Made by a program: the position numbers and the translations under genes
Assembly: GCA_009861545.1 (NCBI GenBank)
Contig: VXME01000084.1
Location: forward strand, 1 to 50,884
Source of the DNA: Acidobacteriota bacterium
Lineage (GTDB): Bacteria; Acidobacteriota; Vicinamibacteria; Vicinamibacterales; UBA8438
Length of the DNA stretch: 50,884 nucleotides
Direction of reading: 5' to 3'
Notes under the pieces: generated by a model
What the model saw: only the letters and a program-made list of their open reading frames with translations
What the model was told of the DNA's origin: nothing
The model's database searches: none
Shown: positions 27,911 to 37,101 of the stretch, piece after piece
Layout: the number at the start of each line of letters is the position of its first letter
How positions within the stretch are numbered: the stretch's first letter is position 1

Positions 27911-27956
27911 GGCCTTTCACCTGGGGGCGCCACCGGCCTTTCACCTGGGGGCGCCA
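27911..27956. repeat. Tandem 22-bp duplication in the phosphodiesterase leader
   Basis: Two identical 22-base units (27911-27932, 27935-27956), separated by CC. Read leftward, each contains CCAGGTGAAAGGCC, so each copy carries a possible ribosome site (AGGTGA); the inner one lies within about 15 bases of the start codon. Confidence 0.85.
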
Positions 27957-27966
27957 TTCCCTCGGA

Positions 27967-27976
27967 CGTATACACT
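27967..27976. promoter_or_regulatory. Possible divergent -10 pair
   Basis: Read leftward, TATACG (27967-27972) could serve the phosphodiesterase. Read rightward, TACACT (27971-27976) could serve the NfeD gene at 28054. The two overlap. Confidence 0.3.
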
Positions 27977-28053
27977 GAGCAGCACGGGGTTGCCGCAGTC
28001 GGGAACCCGATTCGGCGCAGAGTCTAACCGGAAGCGGCGGTGGGGAGCACGAG

Positions 28054-28512
28054 ATGTCCTGGTGGGGCTGGCTGATCATCGGATTCGTCCTGGCGGGCGC
28101 GGAGCTGTTGGCGGACGCGGGGTTCTACCTCGTCTTCGCCGGCGCCGCCGCGATCTGCGTGGGCCTCCTCGGACTCGCCGGGGTCGTCCTCCCGGCGTGG
28201 GCGCAGTGGGTGGCGTTCTCGATGCTCGCCATCGCCTCGGTGGTGCTGTTTCGGCGGAAGTGCTACGACCGGTTGCGGGGCGGCGGCGGCGGCGAGGCGG
28301 ATTTACGTCATCCGGCAATCGGGGCGACGGTCGTCGTCGACGAGGACGTCGCTTCCGGCGGGCGGACCCGGGTGCGCCTGCAGGGGACGGAGTGGACGGC
28401 GGTGAACGTGGGCCCGGATTCGATACCGCACGGGTCCGGCGCCGTGGTGGTCGATACCGACGGCGTCGCCCTGGAGATTGTCGAGGCGCCGTCCTCGGAA
28501 TCTGTTCATTGA
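28054..28512 (+). CDS. NfeD-family membrane protein
   Basis: 152 aa. Two or three hydrophobic segments fill residues about 4-68, with the family start MSWWGWLIIGFVLAGAELL. A soluble OB-fold follows ('GATVVVDEDVASGGRTRVRL', 'WTAVNVGPDSIPHGSGAVVV'). Short NfeD proteins pair with SPFH/stomatin proteins in membrane microdomains, and a band-7 gene follows 19 bases later, so this is the classic pair. It is the short form without a ClpP-like protease domain. GGGGAG precedes the ATG. Confidence 0.9.
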   Translation: MSWWGWLIIGFVLAGAELLADAGFYLVFAGAAAICVGLLGLAGVVLPAWAQWVAFSMLAIASVVLFRRKCYDRLRGGGGGEADLRHPAIGATVVVDEDVASGGRTRVRLQGTEWTAVNVGPDSIPHGSGAVVVDTDGVALEIVEAPSSESVH

Positions 28513-28531
28513 CTCGATACGGAGAACCATC

Positions 28532-29476
28532 ATGGATGCCGGTTTCATCGTCGCCCTGGTGCTGGCCCTCGTCGTGATCGTCGTCATCGCGAAGACGGCG
28601 GTGGTCGTGCCGCAACAGAACGCCTACATCATCGAGAGCCTCGGCAAGTACTCGAGAACCCTGGAGTCCGGGTTCGCGCTGCTGATCCCGTTCGTCGAGC
28701 GGGTCGCCTACCGCCACAGCCTGAAGGAACGGGCGATAGACGTCGAGGAGCAGGTCTGCATCACCGCGGACAACGTGCAGGTGGGGGTGGACGGCGTGCT
28801 CTATCTGCAAGTGATGGACGCGCGCAAGGCCTCCTACGGGATCGGCAACTACCTGTTCGCAATCGCCCAGCTCGCGCAGACCACCCTGCGCAGCGAGATC
28901 GGCAAGATCGAGCTGGACAAGACGTTCGAGGAGCGCAGCCACATCAACCTGCGCGTGGTCGAGGAGCTCGACGACGCCTCCAATCCGTGGGGCGTCAAGG
29001 TGCTGCGCTACGAGATCAAGAACATCAACCCGCCGCACGACGTGCTGAGTGCGATGGAAAAGCAGATGCGCGCCGAGCGGGAGAAGCGCGCCACGATTCT
29101 CGAGTCCGAGGGTGACCGGGACGCCAAGATCAACCAGGCCGAGGGCGAGAAGCAGCGCGTCATCAAGGAGTCCGAGGCGGCCAAGCAGCAGCAGATCAAC
29201 GAGGCCGAGGGCGAGGCGGCCGCGATCCTGGCGGTCGCCGAGGCGACCGCCGAGGGGCTGAAGAAGGTCGCCGAGGCGCTCAACGCGGAGGGCGGCGACA
29301 AGGCGATGCAGCTCCGGGTCGCCGAGGACTACCTGGAGCGTTTCGGAAACCTGGCGAAGGCGGGCAACACGCTGATCGTGCCGGCGAATCTGAGTGACGT
29401 GGCGTCCATGATCGGCGCCGCCACCACCGTGCTGAGGCAGGTCTCGGACGACGCCGGCGCCGCGCCGCGCGGATAG
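28532..29476 (+). CDS. SPFH/band 7 paraslipin-type protein (QmcA-like)
   Basis: 314 aa. One N-terminal membrane anchor (residues 4-20) is followed by the SPFH domain: 'VVPQQNAYIIESLGKYSRTL', 'GFALLIPFVERVAYRHSLKE' and 'YEIKNINPP'. Next comes a long Glu/Ala/Lys-rich coiled coil (about residues 175-260) and a C-terminal 'NTLIVPANLSDVASMIG'. It oligomerises in the inner membrane and probably works with the upstream NfeD protein. I chose ATG 28532 (GGAGA at 28521) over an ATG inside the nfeD gene. Confidence 0.93.
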   Translation: MDAGFIVALVLALVVIVVIAKTAVVVPQQNAYIIESLGKYSRTLESGFALLIPFVERVAYRHSLKERAIDVEEQVCITADNVQVGVDGVLYLQVMDARKASYGIGNYLFAIAQLAQTTLRSEIGKIELDKTFEERSHINLRVVEELDDASNPWGVKVLRYEIKNINPPHDVLSAMEKQMRAEREKRATILESEGDRDAKINQAEGEKQRVIKESEAAKQQQINEAEGEAAAILAVAEATAEGLKKVAEALNAEGGDKAMQLRVAEDYLERFGNLAKAGNTLIVPANLSDVASMIGAATTVLRQVSDDAGAAPRG

Positions 29477-29593
29477 CGCCGCCGAGACCCGTCGCGAGGC
29501 TCCGTGCGCCGGCGCGAGCCCCGCGGGCGGCCTCGTCCGGCGGACATGCCCGCGCCGCGCCGATGGGGTGTGCCTTCCTCGGCGCGCCGCGGC

Positions 29594-31402
29594 TCAGCCT
29601 CCCGGCGCATAGCGGTTGGTGATCGGCAGCCGCCGGTCCTTGCCGAAGGCGCGCGTCGAGATGCGGACGCCGGGGGGGGCCTGGCGGCGCTTGTACTCCG
29701 CGCGGTCGACGAGTTGCACCACGCGATCGACGGTCTCCCGGGCGAAGCCGAGCGTCCCTATCTCGGCCGGGCTCCGGTCCTGCTCGACGTACGCTTCCAG
29801 AATCGCGTCCAGCACGTCGTAGGGGGGCAGGCTGTCCGAGTCGCGCTGGTTGTCGCGCAGCTCGGCCGTCGGCGGCTTGTCGATGATCCGCCGCGGGATC
29901 ACCTCGCCGTCGCGGTTGCGCCAGACGGCCAGGCGATAGACCCAGGTCTTCAGCACGTCCTTCAGCACCGCGAAACCGCCGGCCATGTCGCCGTAGAGGG
30001 TGGCGTAGCCGACGCTCAGCTCGCTCTTGTTGCCGGTGGTCAGCACCAGCCAGCCGAACTTGTTGGACAGGGCCATCAGCAGGTTGCCGCGGATGCGCGC
30101 CTGCAGGTTCTCCTCGGCGACGCCGGGTTCCGTCCCGGCGAACGGCTCGGCGAGCGCGTCGCCGTACGAGACGGCCAGCTCCTCGATCGGCAGCTCCAGG
30201 AAACACGTGCCGAGCCGGCGGGCGAGGATCGCGGCGTCGTCGCGGTTCATCCCGGCGGTGTAGCGCGACGGCATGGAGACGGCGGTCACCGCGCCGGGAC
30301 CGATGGCGTCGGCCGCAATGGTGAGCGCGAGGGCGGAGTCGATGCCGCCCGAGAGTCCGAGCACGGCTCCCGGAAAGCCGTTCTTCCGGATGTAGTCGGC
30401 GGTCCCAAGCGTAAGGGCGCGGTAGATCTCCGCCTCGGGAGACAGCGCGTCCGTGGCTTCGCGTACGGCCGGCGGCGGGCGTCGGGAGGGCGCCTGGTGG
30501 AGCCGGACAACGGAAACGCGGCCTGCATCCGGTCCGGGCGCAGGACCCCGAACGGTCGCTGCATCCGGTATCGACCGGTCCCAGCGCGCGTCGGACTCTC
30601 GCTGCTCGCGGGCGGCGGTCGGGTCGAGGTCCGCGACGAGCATGTCCTCCTCGAACGGTCTGCCGCGGGCGAGTGTCGTTCCGTCCGGTCCGATGACGAG
30701 ACTGTGGCCGTCGAAAACCAGCTCGTCCTGCCCGCCCACGGCGTTGCAGAACGCGAGGAAGCAGCGGTGATTGCGGCAGCGGGCGGCGAACAGCTCCTCC
30801 CGCTCCCGGCCCTTGCCCCGGTGATAGGGCGAGGCCGAGAGGTTGACGACGACCTCCGCGCCGCCGTTCACGGCCGCCCATTCGGCCGGACCGCCCGGCA
30901 TCCAGATGTCCTCGCAGATGGTGACGCCCACCCGCCGCCCGTCGAGGTCGACCACGAGCGATTCGGTTCCCGGCAGGAAGTAGCGGCGCTCGTCGAAGAC
31001 GGCGTAGTTCGGAAGGTGGTGCTTGCGGTACAGCGCCGCGACCCGACCGTCGGCCAGGACCGCGGCGGCGTTGTGGAGCCGGGCGGTGGCGGGTGCGGCC
31101 CGGCCGCCGCCGGCCGTCCCGGACACCGCCGCCACGGGTTCCGGGACGCCGACGCAGGCAACGATGCCGGTGGCGGCGCCGGCCACCTCGCCGAGCGCGG
31201 CGGCGGCGTCCTGCACGAAGCTCGGTTTGAGCAGGAGGTCTTCCGGCGGGTAGCCGGTGAGCGACAGCTCGGGAAACAGGGCGATGTCGGCTCCCCGCTC
31301 CCGCGCCTCGCGAATCCGCGCCTGCAGAGCGGATACGTTGCCTGAAAGGTCGCCGACCACCAGATTCGACTGGCAGAGGGCGATACGGATCACGCTGGGC
31401 AT
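29594..31402 (-). CDS. nadE: Glutamine-dependent NAD+ synthetase
   Basis: 602 aa, two domains. Residues about 4-280 are a nitrilase-type glutaminase: Glu in 'LFPELSLTGYPPEDLL', Lys in 'LYRKHHLPNY' and catalytic Cys in 'VTICEDIW'. Residues about 330-600 are the NAD synthetase with the PP-loop LGLSGGIDSAL and the later 'TGNKSELSVGY'. It makes NAD+ from deamido-NAD using glutamine as ammonia donor. A short Arg/Pro-rich linker joins the domains. It begins 12 bases after the DUF3014 stop, so the two are likely co-transcribed. Confidence 0.95.
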   Translation of the reverse strand: MPSVIRIALCQSNLVVGDLSGNVSALQARIREARERGADIALFPELSLTGYPPEDLLLKPSFVQDAAAALGEVAGAATGIVACVGVPEPVAAVSGTAGGGRAAPATARLHNAAAVLADGRVAALYRKHHLPNYAVFDERRYFLPGTESLVVDLDGRRVGVTICEDIWMPGGPAEWAAVNGGAEVVVNLSASPYHRGKGREREELFAARCRNHRCFLAFCNAVGGQDELVFDGHSLVIGPDGTTLARGRPFEEDMLVADLDPTAAREQRESDARWDRSIPDAATVRGPAPGPDAGRVSVVRLHQAPSRRPPPAVREATDALSPEAEIYRALTLGTADYIRKNGFPGAVLGLSGGIDSALALTIAADAIGPGAVTAVSMPSRYTAGMNRDDAAILARRLGTCFLELPIEELAVSYGDALAEPFAGTEPGVAEENLQARIRGNLLMALSNKFGWLVLTTGNKSELSVGYATLYGDMAGGFAVLKDVLKTWVYRLAVWRNRDGEVIPRRIIDKPPTAELRDNQRDSDSLPPYDVLDAILEAYVEQDRSPAEIGTLGFARETVDRVVQLVDRAEYKRRQAPPGVRISTRAFGKDRRLPITNRYAPGG

Positions 31403-31414
31403 CGAGGCCGCGCG

Positions 31415-32281
31415 CTACCGCTGCACGGCGTGGGGCCGGGGCAGATCGCGGAAGCCGAGGGCCACCCCGATCTCCCGGATCTTCTGCTGCACGCGGCGTT
31501 GGTTGTCCGGACCCATGCCGATCAACTGGCGCTGCGCCGGCGAGAGGTACTCGAGCGTCTCGTCGGCGTACAGATACAGCGGTCCGCGCGGGACCAGTTC
31601 GGGCTGGCCTTCGATGACCGGCGCGTTGAGCAGATGCGCCACCGCCCGCCACACGGTATCGCCGAATGCGTCGCCGGGCTGGCCGAGCTCTTCGTAGGCT
31701 TCCCGCAACAACGGACGCAGCCGCCGGTACAGCTCGGCGATGCCCTCCGCGTCGAGCGAGGCCACGAGGGCCGCCGCGTCGTCGTAGCGGGCGTAGCTGG
31801 CCGTGGAGATCCGTGGCGCCGACGTATCGCCGTCGATCTGGAAGCGGCCCTCGGGTCGGAGAAACGGTACGTGCTGGGAGGGATTCGTGCCCTCGGCCAC
31901 GTTGTCGATGACGACGACGACCGTCCGCACGAGCTCGTCCGTGACGAGCCAGCTCGCCAGTTCGGGATTCGCGGACAGGTCCGCGACCAGCTCGCGAACG
32001 ACCGGGTCGCTCTCGTTGAGCGGCGGCATCTCGAACACCGGCTCCGGCTCGGGTTCCGGCTCCGGCTCGGGTTCCGGCTCGGGTGGCGGAGGCGGTGGAG
32101 GCGGCGGAGGCGGCGGAGCCTCCACGACTTCCGGTTCCGGCTCCGGTTCGGGCGCGACGTCCACCAGGAGGTAGCCGACGATCGCGACGACAATCACGAT
32201 GCCCGCGAGTCCGGCGGCGGGCGGCAGTTGCTTCACGCGGTTCAGCAGGTCCTGCAGCAATGTTGGGTTACCGTTCGTCAT
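31415..32281 (-). CDS. DUF3014-family membrane-anchored protein
   Basis: 288 aa. One transmembrane segment (about residues 22-40) is followed by a Pro/Glu spacer (PE repeats, a run of 12 Pro, PE repeats; about 43-81) that could span the periplasm. The C-terminal DUF3014 domain has typical text such as 'PPLNESDPVVRELVADLS', 'DELVRTVVVVIDNVAEG' and 'AVAHLLNAPVIEGQPELVPR'. Family function unknown. The spacer DNA is a microsatellite-like tract prone to length change. It lies upstream of nadE in one operon. Confidence 0.85.
   Translation of the reverse strand: MTNGNPTLLQDLLNRVKQLPPAAGLAGIVIVVAIVGYLLVDVAPEPEPEPEVVEAPPPPPPPPPPPPEPEPEPEPEPEPEPVFEMPPLNESDPVVRELVADLSANPELASWLVTDELVRTVVVVIDNVAEGTNPSQHVPFLRPEGRFQIDGDTSAPRISTASYARYDDAAALVASLDAEGIAELYRRLRPLLREAYEELGQPGDAFGDTVWRAVAHLLNAPVIEGQPELVPRGPLYLYADETLEYLSPAQRQLIGMGPDNQRRVQQKIREIGVALGFRDLPRPHAVQR
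32041..32150. repeat. Microsatellite-like tract encoding the Pro/Glu spacer
   Basis: Interspersed GGCTCCGG / GGCTCGGG / GTTCCGG hexamer-type units flank a GGCGGAGGC-type run. It keeps frame and encodes the Pro-Glu spacer of the DUF3014 protein. Confidence 0.7.
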
Positions 32282-32300
32282 GCCGAAACTTCCCGCTGGA

Positions 32301-32322
32301 GCGTTCCCGGAAGCGGGAACGC
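32301..32322. terminator. Perfect 9-bp hairpin between the CHRD and DUF3014 genes
   Basis: GCGTTCCCG (32301-32309), loop GAAG, CGGGAACGC (32314-32322). It lies 71 bases after the CHRD stop and 20 bases before the DUF3014 start. There is no T-run, so it could be a terminator of the upstream operon or a leader structure of the downstream one. Confidence 0.5.
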
Positions 32323-32392
32323 CATGGAGCAGTGTTCACGCCGACCCGGCCAACGGGTCGAAATTGCATGCTACCACGGATGCCGCGGCGCC

Positions 32393-32833
32393 TCAGTCGT
32401 CGCGCCGCAGGAGCCAGCCGCGCAGCTCCCCGCCGGGGTTGTTCTCCGTGTGGATCTGCACGTAGTAGCGTTCGCCGCGGAGCTCGGTGAGCTGATCGTC
32501 GGTCAACGTGACCGTGTCGACGATTTCCCCGGCGGTGCCGGTCGTCCCGCCGACGTCTATCGCAAACGCGACCCCGCCTCGACGGGCCACCGGCGCGTTG
32601 TGCACGTGAGCCGCGGTCACTCCCGAGCTCAGTCCGTCGAACCGCACCGCGACCGTGAGCGCGTTGCCGGTCAGCTCGGCCGCGACGGATCCCGCACCGG
32701 AGATCGCCGACGTGGTACGCAGGTCGACCGGCATCCGCGAGAGGCGTTCGCCGTAACGCTCGGCATCCTGTGCGCCTGCCGCCGCGACCAGCAGCACCAT
32801 GCACAGCGCCAGTCCCAGCTTGATGTTGATCAT
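32393..32833 (-). CDS. Secreted CHRD-domain protein
   Basis: 146 aa with signal peptide (about residues 1-21, ending AAAGAQ). One CHRD (chordin-type) domain covers the rest: 'AELTGNALTVAVRFDGLSSG', 'VTAAHVHNAP' and 'YYVQIHTENNPGGELRGWL', the last being the hallmark of the family. It is a periplasmic or extracellular beta-sandwich of unknown ligand. The start codon overlaps the CoA-transferase stop (ATGA), an odd partnership for a secreted protein. The upstream open frame is only antisense extension. Confidence 0.88.
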   Translation of the reverse strand: MINIKLGLALCMVLLVAAAGAQDAERYGERLSRMPVDLRTTSAISGAGSVAAELTGNALTVAVRFDGLSSGVTAAHVHNAPVARRGGVAFAIDVGGTTGTAGEIVDTVTLTDDQLTELRGERYYVQIHTENNPGGELRGWLLRRDD

Positions 32834-34029
32834 CGGTTCACTCCTCGCGTGATCGCGCCGACGGGTTGGGGACCGGTCCGGGAGTCGTCGTCCGTGCCGA
32901 GCGACTCCAGGATCTCTTCGTTGTGCTCGCCCAGCGCCGGCGGTCGGCGGTGAATGGCCGCCGGCGTCCGCGAGAGCCGGATGGGGTTGCCGAGGCTGCG
33001 CATCGTGCCGAGGCCGTCGTGCGGCATGTCGACGACCATGCCGCGCGCCCGCAGGTGCGGATCCTCCAGCGCCTCCCCGATGGACCGAACCTGCGCGCAG
33101 GGTACGTTGTGGGCGCGCAGGCGTTCGATCAGCGCGTCGCGCGTGTACTTCGCGAGGCGCGGCGTCAGCTCGGCGATGAGCCGCGGACGGTGGGCCATCC
33201 GGTCGGTGTTGGTGGCGTAGTCCGGGTGATGCTCGAGGTCGCCCGCGTTCACTGCGGCGCAGAATTGCTTCCAGAGCCGCTCGTTGCCGACGGCCACGAC
33301 GACCAGCCCGTCCGCGACCTCGATGGTCTCGTACGGGGTCAGCGTGTGGTGCTGGTTGCCCTCGCGCCCCGGCTCCTCGCCGGTGTTGAAGTAGATCCCG
33401 GCCGGCAGCGCGAGGGCCGAGGTCATGGCGTCGAGCAGCGCGATGTCGACGTGCTGGCCCTGTCCGGTGCGGTCGCGGTCCCGCAGCGCGAGGAGGATGC
33501 CGTTCATCGCGTAGAGGCCGGCAAGGTAGTCGGTGATCGCGACTCCGACCCGCGTCGGCGGGCCGTCCGGATGGCCCGTGACGTCCATCAGTCCGCTCTC
33601 GGCCTGGATGACGGCGTCGTAGCCGGGGAGGTTCTTCTTCGGGCCGATCTGCCCGTAGCCGGTGACCGAGCAGTAGACGAGCCGCGGATTCAGCGCCGCC
33701 GCGGCTTCGTAGCTGAAGCCGAGCTTCGCCAGGCTCCCCGGCCGAAAGTTCTCGATCAGGACGTCGGCGGTCGCGATCAGCCGGCGCAGCGCGTCCGCGC
33801 CGTCCTCGGACTTCAGGTCCAGCGCGACGCTCTTCTTGCTTCGGTTCAGGCCCAGGAAGAAGGTGCTCCAGCCGTCGCGGTGCGGCGCCCAGGCGCGGGT
33901 GTCGTCGCCGTGCGCGGGTTCCTCGATCTTGAGCACCTCGGCGCCCATGTCGCCCAGCATCATCGCGCAGTAGGGGCCGGCCAGCACCCGGGTGAGATCG
34001 AGCACGCGCAGTCCGTCGAGAGGAGGCAT
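32830..34029 (-). CDS. CaiB/BaiF family III CoA-transferase
   Basis: 399 aa. It has the family N-terminus 'PLDGLRVLDLTRVLAGPYC', the 'GAEVLKIEEPAHGDDTR' nucleotide/CoA loop, 'ENFRPGSLAKLGF' and the catalytic Asp in 'LPGYDAVIQA' (about residue 153). It transfers CoA between carboxylic acids; the acids are not predictable. Length is normal. A perfect TATAAT lies 11 bases before its ATG. The final 70 residues are variable and Arg-rich. Confidence 0.92.
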   Translation of the reverse strand: MPPLDGLRVLDLTRVLAGPYCAMMLGDMGAEVLKIEEPAHGDDTRAWAPHRDGWSTFFLGLNRSKKSVALDLKSEDGADALRRLIATADVLIENFRPGSLAKLGFSYEAAAALNPRLVYCSVTGYGQIGPKKNLPGYDAVIQAESGLMDVTGHPDGPPTRVGVAITDYLAGLYAMNGILLALRDRDRTGQGQHVDIALLDAMTSALALPAGIYFNTGEEPGREGNQHHTLTPYETIEVADGLVVVAVGNERLWKQFCAAVNAGDLEHHPDYATNTDRMAHRPRLIAELTPRLAKYTRDALIERLRAHNVPCAQVRSIGEALEDPHLRARGMVVDMPHDGLGTMRSLGNPIRLSRTPAAIHRRPPALGEHNEEILESLGTDDDSRTGPQPVGAITRGVNR

Positions 34030-34040
34030 CGGGTGCCGCG

Positions 34041-34046
34041 ATTATA
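34041..34046 (-). promoter_or_regulatory. Consensus -10 box of the CoA-transferase gene
   Basis: TATAAT read leftward, 11 bases before the ATG, predicting a leader of about 5 bases. No ribosome site fits between. Confidence 0.5.
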
Positions 34047-34157
34047 TGCGCGCGGCGGCTCGCTCCGGGCGGACGGTCCGGGACGGTCGTCGCCCTTGAG
34101 ACGGCGGCGGGACGCTGATAGGGTGGAACCGTCCGGACAATACAAGGAGATGCCACG

Positions 34158-35705
34158 ATGGCCCGCATCCAGCGTCCGTTCGTGAATGCCGCCGTCGCCG
34201 CCGGCCTGGCGGTTGCCGCCGCGTGTGCGACTCCCGCCGCGGATCCGGCGGATGCCTGCACCGACCTGACCACGCTGGCGCTGATCGATCTGCGGATCGG
34301 GGCGGCGGAACGCGTGCCGGCCGACGCCGGCGTGCCCGCGCACTGCAGGGTGAACGGGACTATCGAGACGGAGATCAACTTCGAGCTGCTGCTGCCCGAC
34401 GAGTGGAACGGACGGTTCCTGATGGGTGGCGGCGGCGGCTTCGTCGGCAGCGTGCAGAACCAGGCGCGCACGCTCTACGCGCACGGCGGGAGCCCGCTGC
34501 AGCGCGGCTACGCGACGGTGGGGACCGACACCGGGCACACCGGCAGCGGCATCGAGGCGGGCTGGGCGCTCGATCATCCCCGGCGGCAGGAGAACTTCGG
34601 CCATCGCGCCGTCCACCTGACCGCGGAAGCGGCCAAGTCGATCATCGGCGACTACTACGACCGGCCGGCCGACTACTCCTACTTCGTCGGCTGCTCGCGG
34701 GGCGGCGGGCAGGCGATGATGGAATCGCAGCGCTATCCGGACGACTTCGACGGCATCGTCGCCGCGGCGCCCGCCTACGACTGGACCGGCATCACCGCCG
34801 GCTTCGTGCAGAACCAACAGGCGATCTATCCCGACGGCGACATCGACGATCCGGTGCTCACCCCGGCCGCCCTCGAGCTGCTCGGGTCGAGCATCCTCGC
34901 CGCGTGCGACGCGGAGGACGGCGTCGCCGACGGCGTGCTGAACGATCCCCGCCGGTGCGATTTCGAGCCGGAGGACCTGCCCCGCTGCGCGGGCGATCGG
35001 TCCGGCGACGGCTGCGTCACCGCGGCGCAGCTTGCGGCCATCAACGCCGTCTACGACGGCCCCACCTCGAACGGCGAGCCCGTCTATCACGGATTCAACT
35101 ACGGCGGCGAGAACGACGGCGGCGGGTGGGACTCGTGGGTGGTCAGCGCCCCGCAGCGGCGAGCGGCGGGAGTTCCGAACGCGCAGTACGGTTTCGGCAC
35201 CGAGCTGTTCAAGTACTTCGTATTCAGCGATCCGGATTGGGACTACACGGTCTACGACTTCTCGACCTGGAAGGAAGACGTGGCCGAGACGGCGGCCATC
35301 CTCAATGCCACGGACACCGACCTGAGCGCGTTCCGGGACAACGGCGGCAAGATCATCTACTGGACCGGCTGGTCCGATCTGGCCCTGGCGCCGGTCGGCA
35401 CCATCGACTACTACGAGCGTCTCGAGGCCGGGGACCCCGCAACCCGCGACTACGCGCGGCTCTACATGCTGCCGGGCGTGCTCCACTGCGCCGGCGGCCC
35501 CGGCCCCGACCGCGTCGACTGGGTGGAGGCTATCCGCGCCTGGGTCGAGGAGGGCAGTGCGCCCGAGCGCCTGCTGGCGTCAAAGCTGGATCGGGACGGA
35601 CAGCCGGCGATGACGCGGCCGCTGTGTCCGTACCCGCAGGTCGCGGTCTACGACGGGACGGGGGATCCGAACGACGCGGCCAGCTTCGCCTGCGCGGCGC
35701 CGTAG
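34158..35705 (+). CDS. Tannase/feruloyl esterase-family secreted hydrolase
   Basis: 515 aa alpha/beta hydrolase of the tannase family. The signal sequence ends in 'AAACATP', so it may be a lipoprotein. The nucleophile Ser is in 'FVGCSRGGGQAMMESQRYP' (about residue 180). Downstream it has 'YDWTGITAGFVQNQ', the Cys-rich 'CDAEDGVADGVLNDPRRCDFE' loop, and 'LHCAGGPGPDRVDW' with the catalytic His. It cleaves ester bonds of phenolic or related esters outside the cytoplasm; the true substrate is unknown. AAGGAG lies 8 bases before the ATG. Confidence 0.9.
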   Translation: MARIQRPFVNAAVAAGLAVAAACATPAADPADACTDLTTLALIDLRIGAAERVPADAGVPAHCRVNGTIETEINFELLLPDEWNGRFLMGGGGGFVGSVQNQARTLYAHGGSPLQRGYATVGTDTGHTGSGIEAGWALDHPRRQENFGHRAVHLTAEAAKSIIGDYYDRPADYSYFVGCSRGGGQAMMESQRYPDDFDGIVAAAPAYDWTGITAGFVQNQQAIYPDGDIDDPVLTPAALELLGSSILAACDAEDGVADGVLNDPRRCDFEPEDLPRCAGDRSGDGCVTAAQLAAINAVYDGPTSNGEPVYHGFNYGGENDGGGWDSWVVSAPQRRAAGVPNAQYGFGTELFKYFVFSDPDWDYTVYDFSTWKEDVAETAAILNATDTDLSAFRDNGGKIIYWTGWSDLALAPVGTIDYYERLEAGDPATRDYARLYMLPGVLHCAGGPGPDRVDWVEAIRAWVEEGSAPERLLASKLDRDGQPAMTRPLCPYPQVAVYDGTGDPNDAASFACAAP

Positions 35706-35766
35706 ATTCCACAGCGCGGCCGGACTCGGCGAAGGCGCGAGGTTCCAGCGGCCGGCAGACTCCTGC

Positions 35767-37101
35767 CTACAACTCGCTCAGGTGCGCGATCCGGCCCGTG
35801 CTGTCGCCGATCTGCTCGCGGCGCACGCCCAAGCGGTCGAGCAGGGTCACGAACAGATTCGTCATCGGCGTGCCGCCCGCGTAGCGCAGGTGGCGCCCGC
35901 CGTGCAGCTTCCCGCTGCCGCCGCCGGCGAGCAGCGTCGGCAGGTCGTCGTGGGTGTGCGCGTTCGAGTCGCTCAGGCTGCTGCCGTAGACGACCATCGA
36001 GTGGTCGAGCAGCGACCCGTTCTCGTCCTCCGCCTCCCGCAGCTTCCCGAGGAAGTAGGCGAGCATCGCCACGTGGTGTCGGTCGATCATCGCCAGCCGG
36101 GCCATCTTCTCCGGGTCGTTCTGGTGGTGCGACAGCCCGTGGTGGGCGTCCGGTACGCCGATGGAGCGGTAGGTCCGGTTGCCTCCCTCGCGGCTGTACA
36201 TCAGCGTGACCACCCGCGTCAGGTCCGCCTGGAACGCGATGGTGACCAGATCCGACATGAGCCGGACGTGCTCCTCGAAGGTCGGCGGGATGCCGTCCGG
36301 GCGGTCGAGCACCGGCAGGTCGACGCCGTCGTAGCGAGCGTTCCGGATGCGGCGCTCCACCTCGCGCACCGAGTCGAGGTAGTCGCCCAGCTTGCGCCGG
36401 TCGCCGGCGCCGAGGGTGGAGCGCAGCCGTGCCGCGTCGTCCCGCACGAAGTCGAGCAGGCTGCGGTTCTGCCGCGCGCGAACCGCCCGCACCGCCGGGT
36501 CGGTGGTGTCGCCGTCGCCGAACAGCCGCGAGAACACCCGGCTCGGGTTGTTCTCGTAGGGCAGCGGGGTCGTCGGCGAGCTCCACGAGATGGTGTTGCT
36601 GTAGGCGCAGCTATAGCCGGAGTCGCAGCCGCCCACCATCCGTACGTCCTGCAGCCCGAGCTCCAGGGACGGCAGCGGCGTGTCGCGGCCGATCGTCTCG
36701 GCCAGCATCTGGTCGACGGACATGCCGTTGCGGATGTCGGCGCCGCGGGTCTTCTTCGGGTGCACGCCGGTCAGCCAGCTCGCGCCCGCGCGGGCGTGGT
36801 CGCCGGGGCCATCGCCGAGCGCCTCGCCGTTGCGGTGCGCGAGCCCGGTCAGAACGAGGAGATCGTCGCGGAACGGCTCGACCGGCATCAGCGTCTTGCT
36901 GAACGCGAACCCGGCGCCTTCGGCGGCGGGCGTCCAGTCCTGCATGATGATGCCGTTGGCCGTGTAGACGAACGCGACCCGGGTGACCGGGGTCGACGCG
37001 GATGCGAACGCCGGCGTCATCGCGTCGAGAAACGGCAGGGCGACGGTGGCGCCCATGCCTCGCAGGAAGGTGCGGCGGGGCAGCGCTTTTCCGGTGATCA
37101 T
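35767..37101 (-). CDS. DUF1552-family Tat-exported protein
   Basis: 444 aa. The N-terminus carries a twin-arginine signal (RRTFLRGMGATVALPFLDA). The body matches DUF1552: 'TRVAFVYTANGIIMQDWTP', 'HARAGASWLTGVHPKKTRGAD', 'SLELGLQDVRMVGGCDSGYS' and 'GSLLDHSMVVYGSSLSDSN'. Sequence features recall sulfatase/alkaline phosphatase-type folds, but the activity is unknown. It is coupled to the upstream DUF1592 gene by an ATGA overlap, the standard pairing in Acidobacteriota, Planctomycetota and Verrucomicrobiota. Confidence 0.92.
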   Translation of the reverse strand: MITGKALPRRTFLRGMGATVALPFLDAMTPAFASASTPVTRVAFVYTANGIIMQDWTPAAEGAGFAFSKTLMPVEPFRDDLLVLTGLAHRNGEALGDGPGDHARAGASWLTGVHPKKTRGADIRNGMSVDQMLAETIGRDTPLPSLELGLQDVRMVGGCDSGYSCAYSNTISWSSPTTPLPYENNPSRVFSRLFGDGDTTDPAVRAVRARQNRSLLDFVRDDAARLRSTLGAGDRRKLGDYLDSVREVERRIRNARYDGVDLPVLDRPDGIPPTFEEHVRLMSDLVTIAFQADLTRVVTLMYSREGGNRTYRSIGVPDAHHGLSHHQNDPEKMARLAMIDRHHVAMLAYFLGKLREAEDENGSLLDHSMVVYGSSLSDSNAHTHDDLPTLLAGGGSGKLHGGRHLRYAGGTPMTNLFVTLLDRLGVRREQIGDSTGRIAHLSEL

